Assembly (NCBI GenBank): GCA_020161355.1
Contig: JAIUOF010000016.1
Span: forward strand, 1 to 35,830
Direction of reading: 5' to 3'
DNA: 35,830 bases
Source of the DNA: Bacteroidota bacterium
Lineage (GTDB): Bacteria > Bacteroidota > Bacteroidia > Cytophagales > Spirosomataceae
A program made the translations under genes and the position numbers. The first letter of the stretch is position 1; each line of letters opens with the position of its first letter. Positions 15,681-24,195 of the stretch are shown here, piece after piece. The notes beneath the pieces were generated by a model. The model was not told the DNA's origin, did not search any database, and saw only the letters and a list, made by a program, of their open reading frames with translations.

Positions 15681-16314
15681 CCATTTCCTGAATCAGGTCC
15701 GATTCAATGATTTTTACCCCGTTTTTGTCAGATAATACAAAATTCAGCATGGCGTTGGCAACAGTGCCTGCCTGAATTCCTCTATATTTTTTTGGAATTA
15801 TAAAGCTGAAAACATTCATAAGAGCAGCACTTACTTTTTCTGCAAATCTGTATTCTTGTCTGTCGCCTAGCAATAATGACGGCCTGAAAATGCCAATTTG
15901 TGGTATTCCAGAATCAGAAACAGCTTTTTCTGTTTTGCCTTTTACTTTGCTGTAAAATATTCCGGAGTTAATATTTGCTCCCATAGATGAAACCAAAGCG
16001 TAGGATTTAACACCGGCTTTTTTAGCCGCAAGGGCCAGGTTTTTAGGATATTCAAAATCTACTTTTTCAAATGCAGGTTTACTTCCAGCTTTTTTGATGG
16101 TGGTGCCCAGGCAGCAAAATACGGTATCTGAATTTTCAAATGCTTCCATCGGAAGATTTTCAAAATCAACCACTTGCTCGGTGACTTTTGGCAAATGTGT
16201 ACCGATTGGTCTCCGGGTCAATGTGATAATCGAAGAGATTTTAGCTTCAGCACTTAGAATTTTTAATAGTTCGGTGCCTACCAAACCGCTTCCTCCAGCT
16301 ACTATCACTTTCAT
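15670..16314 (-). CDS. NAD(P)-binding Rossmann protein, TIP30-like
   Basis: A 214-residue atypical short-chain dehydrogenase/reductase. It has the glycine-rich VIVAGGSGLVGTELLKIL at the N-terminus, then VFCCLGTTIKKAGSK and the ALVSSMGANINSGIFYSKVKGKTE segment with the Tyr/Lys pair placed as in HTATIP2/TIP30-like proteins. It is the right length for a single-domain protein. The substrate is unknown. It follows the GH3 gene after 20 bp and is probably in the same transcript. Its 3' end overlaps the convergent DUF3276 gene by 11 bases. Confidence 0.75.
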   Translation of the reverse strand: MKVIVAGGSGLVGTELLKILSAEAKISSIITLTRRPIGTHLPKVTEQVVDFENLPMEAFENSDTVFCCLGTTIKKAGSKPAFEKVDFEYPKNLALAAKKAGVKSYALVSSMGANINSGIFYSKVKGKTEKAVSDSGIPQIGIFRPSLLLGDRQEYRFAEKVSAALMNVFSFIIPKKYRGIQAGTVANAMLNFVLSDKNGVKIIESDLIQEMVTT

Positions 16315-16334
16315 GGGATAAAAAATTTAGATGA

Positions 16335-17858
16335 TCAGTTAAGATTAAATGTCTCTATGATGTCGTCGATAAATTCTCTGGTATTGCTGAGGCGGGGAAC
16401 TTTATTCTGACCACCTAACTTGCCACGTTTTTCCATCCATTGGTAGAATGTGCCATGTTTTACATAATGCACTTTAGGAATAGTCAAGGCAATATCATTT
16501 TGCCTTTTAGCGTCGTAATCTGAGTTGACTTCTTTAAGTTTACTATCCAGATTTTGAGTAAACTCATCACAGTTTGAAGGAATATCTGAGCATTCAATCA
16601 CCCACTGATGGCCACCTTTTGAGTCTGCATCCATAAAAATCGGGCCTGCGGTATAATCCAGTACGTCGATTCCCGCAATTTCGGAGGCGTAGGCGATTGC
16701 GACATCAGCATTTTCAACCATCAGTTCTTCTCCAAAAGCATTGATGAAATGTTTGGTTCGTCCTGTAATTTTTATCCTGAACGGATATTTCGAAGTAAAT
16801 TTTACTGTATCACCAATTTTGTATCGCCAAAGACCGCCGTTGGTTGATATTACCATAGCATAGCTTTTTTCGAGCTCAACTTCATCAAGAGTAAGTGCTT
16901 TTGGGTACTCCTTGTCCCACTCTTCCATTGGCAAGAACTCATAAAACACCCCATAGTCAAGCATGAGAAGCATCTGATCTTTCAATGCAAAGTCATCCTG
17001 AAGGGCAAAGAATCCTTCGGAAGCATTATAAGTTTCAAGATATTTTACCTGATCTGACGGAAATAATTTTTCTGAAAAAAGATGACGATAGGGGGTAAAA
17101 GATACCGCACCATGAAAAAATATCTCAAAATTGGGCCAAATCTCGAGAGCATTCTTGGCTCCCATTTTTTCGATTATACTTTCTATCAAAACCACCGTCC
17201 AGGTTGGTACTCCGGCGATGCTTGTCACGTTTTCAGTAGAGCAAAGCTCGATCATTTTTGCCATTTTCTCCTCCCATTTTTCTAAAAGGGCGATTTCGGG
17301 TGGAGGAATCCGGAACATTTCGGCCCAAGTGGGCATGTTTCGGGTGATAATCGCAGAAATATCCCCTACAAGTGCATTGGTATGGAAAGGGTTGGCGTGA
17401 AGTGAGCCTCCTATTGATACACTTTTTCCTTCAAATAGTTGGGAATCAGGCCGGTTTTCAAAGTATAGCGTTAGCATATCTTTGCCTCCACGATAATTAC
17501 ATTCTTCCAGTGATTCGTCAGAAACCGGAATGAATTTACTTCTGGAATTGGTGGTGCCTGATGATTTTGAAAACCATTTGATCTCTGATGGCCAAAGGAT
17601 ATTTTTCTCACCTCTAAGCACACGTTCTATCCATGGATAATGCTCTTCATAGCTGACAACAGGCACTTTTTCCTGAAATTCTTTGACCGAAGTGATGGTA
17701 TTGAAGCCGTGTTTTAATCCAAATTCGGTAAACCTGGCCCTTTCGATTAGGCTAAAAAAGACCTCCTGCTGAGTTTCGATCGGGAATTTTTTGAATTCCT
17801 CAATTCGTACTTTGCGTCTTTTTATAAAAAAACTAATGACTTCGTTAACCAGGCTCAA
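16335..17858 (-). CDS. GH3-family acyl-acid-amido synthetase-like protein
   Basis: A 507-residue member of the GH3 family, adenylating enzymes named for plant auxin/jasmonate conjugation. The ATP-binding IKWFSKSSGTTNSRSKFIPV (near residues 94-113), the GGLWRYKIGDTVKFTSKYPF segment with the conserved Tyr-Arg, and the ITGRTKHFINAFGEELMVEN hinge are all present. The bacterial substrates are not known, so the reaction is inferred as ATP-dependent activation of a carboxylic acid. It lies between the TonB-dependent receptor gene (101 bp) and the NAD(P)-binding gene (20 bp). No carrier protein or aminotransferase is next to it. Confidence 0.85.
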   Translation of the reverse strand: MSLVNEVISFFIKRRKVRIEEFKKFPIETQQEVFFSLIERARFTEFGLKHGFNTITSVKEFQEKVPVVSYEEHYPWIERVLRGEKNILWPSEIKWFSKSSGTTNSRSKFIPVSDESLEECNYRGGKDMLTLYFENRPDSQLFEGKSVSIGGSLHANPFHTNALVGDISAIITRNMPTWAEMFRIPPPEIALLEKWEEKMAKMIELCSTENVTSIAGVPTWTVVLIESIIEKMGAKNALEIWPNFEIFFHGAVSFTPYRHLFSEKLFPSDQVKYLETYNASEGFFALQDDFALKDQMLLMLDYGVFYEFLPMEEWDKEYPKALTLDEVELEKSYAMVISTNGGLWRYKIGDTVKFTSKYPFRIKITGRTKHFINAFGEELMVENADVAIAYASEIAGIDVLDYTAGPIFMDADSKGGHQWVIECSDIPSNCDEFTQNLDSKLKEVNSDYDAKRQNDIALTIPKVHYVKHGTFYQWMEKRGKLGGQNKVPRLSNTREFIDDIIETFNLN

Positions 17859-17959
17859 AGTTTAAGGTTTTTAGTGTTAGAGTATTTTGGGTAAAGTTTT
17901 CTGAACCTCAAATATCGTTAATTTGACTGAAATTACAAAAAATGAAATCCCTCAACCCC

Positions 17960-20029
17960 TCAATTTAACCTCCTGCTGATACTTAGACCCATATTGTAGT
18001 TTCGGGGCGGGGACGGGTTGAAATATCTGTTTCCCACTGCGTTAAAATCGTATCCGGCCGAATATTTTTGGTTGAAAATATTTTCAATACCTGCATGAAT
18101 TTTCGCAGATGTTTTTGTAAATGATTTTTCGTATCCGATTCTTAAATTCCCTAAATGTAAAGGGTCAGACGAAACTGAATTTAAATCATTTAAAGGGATT
18201 TTGGAAAGGAAATAATAATCAAACCGTAAAAATAGCCCTGGTTTTAAGTCAAGATCTAAGCCTGAATATAGATTGGTTTTCGCTACGCCGGGAATGGCTT
18301 TTCCTGATAAATCCTGGGTTCTGGAGATGTTTTCAAGATATTTAAAATCAAAAAGCGTAAGGCTGGATTTTAACTGTAAATTTTTGACAAACCATTGTTT
18401 TTGAGATTTTATAAAAGAAAAAGTATTGGAAAATTCGAGCCCTTGCTGGCCGATTTTTCCGGTATTTACGAAATATTCATTTCCGGCTTCGGTGAGTTTT
18501 CTAATCAGTCCGTTTTTGATTTTTTGGTCAAAAATGCTCAATTCAAAATTCCAGATTGCGGTATTGGAAAAATGTTTGATGCCTATTTCTTTATTGAGCC
18601 CATTTTCAGCCAAAAGACCACTGTAAATGGGTGAATTCTGAATACTTGAAACTACTTCCAGCCCGGTTGGTGCCGAAAATCCACCGTCAACCGTTACGAA
18701 TGCTGAAAAAGACTCCCCAAAACTCTTCAATAAGGAAATTCTCGGAGCCACCGGCAATTTGGGGTTTTCTAAAATTGCATTTGAAGTCTGGGCAGTGGTT
18801 ATTTTTTGATAATTGTACTTTTGCTGGTTAAGGCTCAATCCTCCCGAAACCATAAAATCTAAAGGCAGTTGATACTCAAACTGAAAATAGGTGCTGTTTT
18901 GCAGCGACTTGATTTTGTCAGTGTAATTGTATTTTCCTTTCTCTCCCTTGAGGTTTTCGCTCATTTCAAAGCTTGACCGGGTAGTCATGATTTCATCTCC
19001 AAACCATAGTCTAAGCGGAATTTTGGTAAATGTTTTTGATAGGGTAATGCGGCCACCCAATGAATTTTCATGGCGATCCTCAAAACTGGTGATGAACGGG
19101 TTTTGCAGGTGGTTGATAGAAAATGAAAGAGCTGATTTAAGGATAAATCCTTTTCCGAAGTTATATTGATCTGCTATACCTGCAAAACCAATTTTTTGCA
19201 AAATGCCTGCTTTTTGAGCCTCTGCACCGGGCAAAGTTGCCGTAGCTGGCCTTGCGGCTCTGGGATCTTTATCTTTTTGAGCTAAAGTTAATCCCCCCGG
19301 GGTGCGATATTCCAGATCAGATAAGTAGGCGAATGTTGAAATTTGATGTTTGGGATTTAAGAAAAAGGTATTGGAAAAATTCAGACTCAGCCGATTCATG
19401 GCTGAATTGGCCCTGTAACCATCATATTTACTGTAATTTAGACCAATAAAAGTATTGGCTTTTTTAGAACCGGATTCAAAGCTAAGGTTTTGATTGTAAA
19501 GACCATAGCTGCCAAAGTTGCTCGCCAGATTTATTCTTTTTCCGGCTGCTGCATCTTTGGTATTGAGACTGATCACGCCGCCAATTCCTGCTCCGTAAAT
19601 ACTTCCGGAAGGGCCTTTTAGAATTTCGACTGACCCGATATTATTAAAATCAATCTGATTGAAATACGTGATGCCGTTTCCATCGGTGATAGGGATGTCG
19701 TTGTAGTAAACCTTTACATTTCTTACATTAAAAGGAGACCGCAAAGAGCTGCCTCTCAGAGCGATACGATAACTTCCGGGCGAGCGTTCCTCGATTCTTA
19801 CCCCAGCCTGGGTATTTAACAAAACTGCAGGGCCGGCATTGTCAAATCGCTGGATATCTTTGAGTTTCAGGGTCGAAACCGACGAAGGCGTTTTTACCAC
19901 CGAAACATTGGAATCATAACCTTTTACCACCAGCTCTTTGAGGTTTTTGGTGCTGTCGGTTTGTGCAAAAACAAAAAAAGGTGCAGCCAAAAGGCCGCTT
20001 AAAATTACTTTTCTAAATGCGTTTCCCAT
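17960..20029 (-). CDS. TonB-dependent outer-membrane receptor
   Basis: A 689-residue receptor with a signal peptide (MGNAFRKVILSGLLAAPFFV, cut after FAQ). The plug domain includes the LKELVVKGYD start, LLNTQAGVRIEERSPGSYRI, and the IGSVEILKGPSGSIYGAGIG block, followed by an approximately 22-strand barrel. There is no N-terminal carboxypeptidase-regulatory-like domain and no SusD partner, so uptake of iron complexes, cobalamin or another small ligand is more likely than glycan uptake. The ligand is unknown. Its start overlaps the end of the subunit-3 gene by 25 bases, which suggests translational coupling. Confidence 0.9.
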   Translation of the reverse strand: MGNAFRKVILSGLLAAPFFVFAQTDSTKNLKELVVKGYDSNVSVVKTPSSVSTLKLKDIQRFDNAGPAVLLNTQAGVRIEERSPGSYRIALRGSSLRSPFNVRNVKVYYNDIPITDGNGITYFNQIDFNNIGSVEILKGPSGSIYGAGIGGVISLNTKDAAAGKRINLASNFGSYGLYNQNLSFESGSKKANTFIGLNYSKYDGYRANSAMNRLSLNFSNTFFLNPKHQISTFAYLSDLEYRTPGGLTLAQKDKDPRAARPATATLPGAEAQKAGILQKIGFAGIADQYNFGKGFILKSALSFSINHLQNPFITSFEDRHENSLGGRITLSKTFTKIPLRLWFGDEIMTTRSSFEMSENLKGEKGKYNYTDKIKSLQNSTYFQFEYQLPLDFMVSGGLSLNQQKYNYQKITTAQTSNAILENPKLPVAPRISLLKSFGESFSAFVTVDGGFSAPTGLEVVSSIQNSPIYSGLLAENGLNKEIGIKHFSNTAIWNFELSIFDQKIKNGLIRKLTEAGNEYFVNTGKIGQQGLEFSNTFSFIKSQKQWFVKNLQLKSSLTLFDFKYLENISRTQDLSGKAIPGVAKTNLYSGLDLDLKPGLFLRFDYYFLSKIPLNDLNSVSSDPLHLGNLRIGYEKSFTKTSAKIHAGIENIFNQKYSAGYDFNAVGNRYFNPSPPRNYNMGLSISRRLN

Positions 20030-20652
20030 TCTTTGTAGCTTAGACCATATTTTTCCAACACCTCATCCGGTACACCGTTCCACTGATTGGGAGTATTGCC
20101 TTTATAGTCTAGGTCTTTTATTCCGATTTCGGAAGTGAAAAAGCCGGTTGCCGTAAGATTTCTCATCAAATTAAAAAAGCTAACCCCCTGACTGTGTTCG
20201 GGTTTTGCCTTTTTAGGATAAGCGATCTGATCCACGATTTTGAGTCTGTCGGTCGGGCTTAAATCCTTAAATTTTTTGCCCAATTGCTTTTTTGATTCCG
20301 TATCAAGCCACATGAGCCCACCACGCATTGGAGTTTGGTGTTGGGGCATATCTTTGACAATAAACTCAATAAAAGCCGGAACCCCCGCCTGTGATGCACT
20401 CCCTGAGCGGCCATCAGCCGGAATGATGATATCACTTAAAATCGTAATGGTGACCATTTCGTGAGCATTGAAAAACTTTTTGGCATGAAGTGCTTTGTCA
20501 TGCTCAATTTCATGGGGTTGACGGCCATTGGATACCTCTGTTGCCGGGCCGGCTGTAGTTGTTTTGGGCTTGGTTTGAGCTATGCTTTCACCCGAAATTG
20601 CCACTCCGGCAGCTCCAAGACCTATATTTTTGATTAAATCTCTTCTTTTCAT
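20005..20652 (-). CDS. Gluconate 2-dehydrogenase subunit 3 family protein
   Basis: A 215-residue protein with an N-terminal Tat signal (MKRRDLIKNIGLGAAGVAIS), so it is exported folded. The mature part matches the small subunit of FAD-dependent alcohol/gluconate dehydrogenases: EMVTITILSDIIIPADGRSG, SASQAGVPAFIEFIVKDMP, RGGLMWLD, and GYKEWE-like C-terminus. The start is at 20652, because the 47 residues upstream are translated from repeat copy 1. Its likely partner is the GMC oxidoreductase, which lies 362 bp upstream on the same strand. No cytochrome c subunit is seen. It overlaps the receptor gene by 25 bases. Confidence 0.85.
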   Translation of the reverse strand: MKRRDLIKNIGLGAAGVAISGESIAQTKPKTTTAGPATEVSNGRQPHEIEHDKALHAKKFFNAHEMVTITILSDIIIPADGRSGSASQAGVPAFIEFIVKDMPQHQTPMRGGLMWLDTESKKQLGKKFKDLSPTDRLKIVDQIAYPKKAKPEHSQGVSFFNLMRNLTATGFFTSEIGIKDLDYKGNTPNQWNGVPDEVLEKYGLSYKEWETHLEK

Positions 20653-20714
20653 AATATTTTCTGATTTCAGATCATTTAAAAATTGTATTTCTGAAAAAAT
20701 TAAAAACTGAATGT

Positions 20715-20890
20715 CGCCTTTCCGGCAGGACTTACTTTTTGCGGGTCGCCGCACCGTTTGAAAAAAGTAAGCAAAAAAACATTCATAAAACAATGATCCT
20801 CTCTAAAAATTTGGTTATCAATCTTTTGTCTAGTTAAGAATTTTACATTCCAAATTTTTAGAACGGACTGTTTTATGATTATAAGGAACA
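20715..20890. repeat. Dispersed structured repeat, copy 1
   Basis: The intergenic segment between the GMC oxidoreductase and its subunit-3 gene. It begins with a GC-rich hairpin, then an A/T-stem hairpin (ACTTTTT with AAAAAAGT), then a long bulged stem. TCATAAAACA (20783-20792) pairs with TGTTTTATGA (20869-20878), and CTAAAAATTTGG (20803-20814) with CCAAATTTTTAG (20850-20861). ATGATCCTCT (20793-20802) and AACGGAC (20862-20868) lie unpaired between the stems. Copies 2 and 3 share this layout. Confidence 0.8.
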
Positions 20891-21014
20891 TTTTTTTTTA
20901 TTATTATTGGATGCCAAATCAATATTTTAATCAGAAGTCTTTCCTAAACACTGGAAAGGCATTCAAGGTATTTACTTTTTTTATTTAATGCATTGCTGAT
21001 TACCGATAGACATT

Positions 21015-22754
21015 TTAAAGATTTTTGGCTTTAACTTCTTTTAAAATATAATCAGAAGTACGCATCGCCAGGGCCAGGATAGTCCAGGTTGGGTTTTTGT
21101 CTGCCTGAGATACAAACGAACCCCCATCAACCACAAAAACATTTTTGGCATCATGAGCCTGAGAATATTTGTTCAGTGCTGACTTGGTAGGGTCATTGCC
21201 CATCCTCACCGTACCCACTTCATGAATGATTCTTCCCGGAGCAGCCAGACCGTAATTGGAATCGGCACCGGGCTTAGGTCCACTGGCAATACCACCCAAG
21301 GCATCTATAATTTGCTCGAAGGTATCCTGCATGTGCTTGGCTTGCTTGATTTCATAATCGCTCCATTTATAGTGGAATCTCAACACCGGAATACCGTACT
21401 TATCTACCACATTCGGGTCGATTTCGCAATAATTATCCTCTCTGGCTACTGCTTCACCACGACCTGCCATGCCAATATTGGCTCCATAAAAGAAGCGGTA
21501 ATCGTCTTTGAGCGAAGCTCCGTATCCACCGGCTTCTTTCACTTTTCCGTCACTACCGGGATATTTTCCGTTGAGGCTTTCCATCCCGAAGCCGAAACCA
21601 TAACCCGGCATTCCCATTCCGCCACCGTATTCGATGTGGTAACCACGCGGAAAATCAAGTTTGGAATTGTCAAGCCACCAGGGCGAATACACGTGCATAC
21701 CACCCACGCCATCTTCGTTATATCTTTTTCTGTTGGTCAGATGCGGAATAAATGCACTGCGGCTGGCACCTGTAGAGTCATGCAGGTATTTACCGACCAC
21801 GCCTGAGGAATTGGCCAGACCGCCTGAATGTACACCGGACTTGGAATTAAGCAAAAGTCTGGCAGACTCACAGGCTGAGGCAGCCAAAATCACGATTTTA
21901 CCTTTCACCGTTTTTTCCTGAAGCGTGATTTTGTCCACATAAGATACTCCCGTGGCCAATCCTGCCGCATCGGTCAAAACCTCTCTGGCCATGGCGTTGT
22001 TGATCAGCGTAAGGTTGCCGGTTTTTAGGGCCGGTTTTACCAATACTGATGAAGAACTGAAGTCGGCGTATGCCATACAGCCCCGGTTACACTGCCCGCA
22101 GAAAAAACACTGCCCGCGGCCATTGATGGGTTGGGTGAGCATCGACATCCTGGAGGGGATGGTCAATACGCCCGTTTTTTTGTTGGCTTGCATGAGCATC
22201 AATTCGTGCAAACGAGGCTTGGGAGGAGGTAGAAAAATACTGTCGGGGTCATTGGGGAGGTTTTCCTTAGTACCAAAAACACCCACCAGTTTGTCCACCT
22301 CGTCATAATATGGGGCTACGTCGTCGTAGCTGATAGGCCAGTCGTCGCCAAGGCCATCAATGCTTTTTCTTTTAAAATCTTTCGGGCCAAATCTGAGGGA
22401 TATCCTGCCCCAGTGATTGGTGCGGCCGCCCAGCATACGCGATCGAAACCAGTCAAACTCGGTGCCGTTTTTACGGGTGTAGGGCTCGCCTTCAATCTCC
22501 CAACCACCCCAGGCGGCGTCAAAGTCACCAAAAGCACGCAATGTGCCCGCACCCCGGCGTGGAGACTCGAAGGGGTATTTGAGTTGGGTAATGTATTTTG
22601 AATCGCCCGGATCGTAGTAACCACCCGCCTCGAGCAGGCATACTTTTGCACCGGCCTTTGTCAGCTGATAGGCCGCCATACCGCCACCTGCACCTGAGCC
22701 CACGATGATCACATCAAAAACCTGGGATTGTTCTTTAAGTTCGAAATTGTACAT
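21015..22754 (-). CDS. GMC oxidoreductase (FAD-dependent dehydrogenase subunit)
   Basis: A 579-residue flavoprotein. The FAD-binding VIIVGSGAGGGMAAY lies at residues 15-29. The RMLGGRTNHWG segment follows, and the C-terminal GMC domain includes HEVGTVRMGNDPTKSALN and NPTWTILALAMRT. Four Cys at residues 216, 219, 222 and 226 (CFFCGQCNRGC) form a cluster-like C-x2-C-x2-C-x3-C motif. It has no signal peptide of its own and may be carried across with its Tat-signal partner (20005-20652). The likely role is oxidation of an alcohol, sugar or polyol, with electrons passed to the respiratory chain. The substrate cannot be predicted. Confidence 0.87.
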   Translation of the reverse strand: MYNFELKEQSQVFDVIIVGSGAGGGMAAYQLTKAGAKVCLLEAGGYYDPGDSKYITQLKYPFESPRRGAGTLRAFGDFDAAWGGWEIEGEPYTRKNGTEFDWFRSRMLGGRTNHWGRISLRFGPKDFKRKSIDGLGDDWPISYDDVAPYYDEVDKLVGVFGTKENLPNDPDSIFLPPPKPRLHELMLMQANKKTGVLTIPSRMSMLTQPINGRGQCFFCGQCNRGCMAYADFSSSSVLVKPALKTGNLTLINNAMAREVLTDAAGLATGVSYVDKITLQEKTVKGKIVILAASACESARLLLNSKSGVHSGGLANSSGVVGKYLHDSTGASRSAFIPHLTNRKRYNEDGVGGMHVYSPWWLDNSKLDFPRGYHIEYGGGMGMPGYGFGFGMESLNGKYPGSDGKVKEAGGYGASLKDDYRFFYGANIGMAGRGEAVAREDNYCEIDPNVVDKYGIPVLRFHYKWSDYEIKQAKHMQDTFEQIIDALGGIASGPKPGADSNYGLAAPGRIIHEVGTVRMGNDPTKSALNKYSQAHDAKNVFVVDGGSFVSQADKNPTWTILALAMRTSDYILKEVKAKNL

Positions 22755-22786
22755 AGGGTTTGAATAGAATTACTCTCTAAAAGTAA

Positions 22787-22918
22787 GGGTAATTTTTGTA
22801 TTGCAAAAATCAAATTTAGAAATGTAGTTTTTGGGTAGGTGAACAGATGGAAAATGTAGAGGTGGGGGGACGTGAGAGTGTTTTTGAAGATTTTAAATCC
22901 ATTGTCGATAGCAAAGTA
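22787..22918. repeat. Direct repeat A
   Basis: A 132-bp segment nearly repeated in the same orientation at 23543-23676. Runs such as GTTTTTGGGTAGGTGAACAG (with one change later) and GGAAAATGTAGAGGTGGGGG are shared. It lies just upstream of the GMC gene. A TTTG about 18 bases before a TACTTTTA at its edge could be the GMC promoter. See the paired repeat B. Confidence 0.75.
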
Positions 22919-22999
22919 TATTTTTTTTTAATCTTCTGGCGAACATTAAAAAAAAGGAAAGCCGAAATTTATTAAGTAAAACTCAATTTACACGCTATA

Positions 23000-23104
23000 T
23001 TATGGTTGTATCTTTTCAGAGCGTTTATTTTTTTGAATTTCCAAATCAGATTTTACTTTTTCATAGTTCAAATAATTAACACTCTTAAGAGCAAAATTAT
23101 TATT
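23000..23104 (-). pseudogene. Possible reading-frame remnant, unknown
   Basis: A minus-strand open stretch of 34 codons between stops (contains NYLNYEKVKSDLEIQ-like lysine-rich sequence), immediately after the 23116-23397 gene. It has no ATG start, so it would be the remains of a longer gene if real. Composition is protein-like, but it is too short to be sure. Confidence 0.2.
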
Positions 23105-23115
23105 TTAAAGTATAA

Positions 23116-23397
23116 TTAAATTTTAGAATGTAGGAGTGTAATGCAGTCTATTATAATTCTTGAATTCCCAGAATTATCTGACAGTAATTGTTCGATAAAA
23201 AAATCTAATTTTTTTAATTCTTCCTCGGAGTATTTGAAATGATTATGATTTTTCTCTTTAAGACAAGTGGAATACAACAGTGCTTTTGTGGCAGGTCTGT
23301 CTGTGTTGTAAATACCTGCATAATAATTTGTTGTCTGATAAGGTTGATTGAATAATATTGTTTCTATTACTCGCTCAAAATTCATTGCATTAGTCAT
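23116..23397 (-). CDS. Small protein, unknown
   Basis: A 93-residue soluble protein (MTNAMNFERVIETILFNQPY at the start, KYSEEELKKLDFFIEQLLSD in the second half). It appears helical, without a signal peptide or membrane segment. An internal ATG at residue 5 is another possible start. It sits between direct repeats A and B, with a hairpin (23433-23452) just upstream. No family was recognised. Codon use is AT-rich, like the other genes of this island and unlike the GC-richer GMC and katG genes next to it, which fits acquired DNA. Confidence 0.45.
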   Translation of the reverse strand: MTNAMNFERVIETILFNQPYQTTNYYAGIYNTDRPATKALLYSTCLKEKNHNHFKYSEEELKKLDFFIEQLLSDNSGNSRIIIDCITLLHSKI

Positions 23398-23432
23398 TTT
23401 TTTATTTTTTTATTTTATATATTACAAAAGCA

Positions 23433-23452
23433 ATGCCTCTTTTAAGAGGCAT
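23433..23452. other. Perfect palindrome / hairpin
   Basis: ATGCCTCTTTTAAGAGGCAT, an 8-bp stem with a 4-nt loop. On the minus strand it is followed by TGCTTTTG. It could be a weak terminator or a 5' UTR hairpin of the gene at 23116-23397. Confidence 0.5.
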
Positions 23453-23542
23453 GACAAATTTGATAAAATTTCTTAAAAACATAAACATTATCAAAAACAA
23501 AGAGTTTAAATGACTAATATTCTGACAAAATGACAGATGAGC

Positions 23543-23676
23543 GGGTAATCTTTATATTGCAAAAATCAAATTTTGAAATCCAGTTTTTGGGTAGGTGAAC
23601 AGGTGGAAAATGTAGAGGTGGGGGGATTTGTGGGGGCGTTTTGAGGATTTCAAATCCTTAGCCGAAAGCAATCGGT
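23543..23676. repeat. Direct repeat B
   Basis: Second, diverged copy of the segment at 22787-22918, 756 bp further on in the same orientation. Identity is continuous over about 130 bp with scattered changes, so it is an old duplication. The TACTTTTA next to repeat A is not conserved beside copy B. The small gene at 23116-23397 lies between the two. Confidence 0.75.
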
Positions 23677-23754
23677 ACTAGCTTCGGGATTATCCTGCTG
23701 AACATTTCGAAGAGCCACCAAGAAATTGTTCTTCATCGTAGAAATAGAATTTGA

Positions 23755-24195
23755 TTATTGCTTTTCAATTTCAAAATTTCCGGAAAACTCTTTCTCCTGG
23801 TTTAAATAGTTTTTAAATATTCCATTGAAATTGCCTACAAATGTATTTCCTTCAGTTTTTAATTCTATGTTTCCTTCATTTTTTATCACATATTGCATAT
23901 TGGGATGATATTCGACATGCCCTTCCTGAATAATAAACTTTCCTGAACCTTTATTATTTTGAAATTTTAAGTATAAAACCCCCAAACTATCTGATTGGTG
24001 GCTAAAATAATATTTAAGCTCGGTTACCTCTGCGAAAATAAATTTTCCTTCATTCAAAATTGAACAACGGTGAGTTTTCTTATCATAAATTGAAACTTGA
24101 TTAATACCACATTTAAATAATGGAGATTGTGGTATTGCAGTTTTATCACTTCTACACGAAAAAAGGAAAATAATCAAAAAAATGGTAATCCTCAT
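23755..24195 (-). CDS. Predicted lipoprotein, unknown
   Basis: A 146-residue protein with a short lipoprotein signal (MRITIFLIIFLFSC, lipobox LFS-C). It starts at the ATG at 24193-24195 rather than the one at 24222, which would add nine charged residues before the signal. The mature part is beta-rich with Asn/Gly turns (GKFIIQEGHVEY, NTFVGNFNGIFKNY), as in small outer-membrane-attached proteins. It has two further Cys. No family recognised. It is divergent from the SIR2-like gene. Confidence 0.65.
   Translation of the reverse strand: MRITIFLIIFLFSCRSDKTAIPQSPLFKCGINQVSIYDKKTHRCSILNEGKFIFAEVTELKYYFSHQSDSLGVLYLKFQNNKGSGKFIIQEGHVEYHPNMQYVIKNEGNIELKTEGNTFVGNFNGIFKNYLNQEKEFSGNFEIEKQ

Noticed and set aside
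20653..20793. N-terminal extension of the subunit-3 protein to 20793
   Set aside because: The extra residues are translated from repeat copy 1, and the Tat signal starts at 20652.
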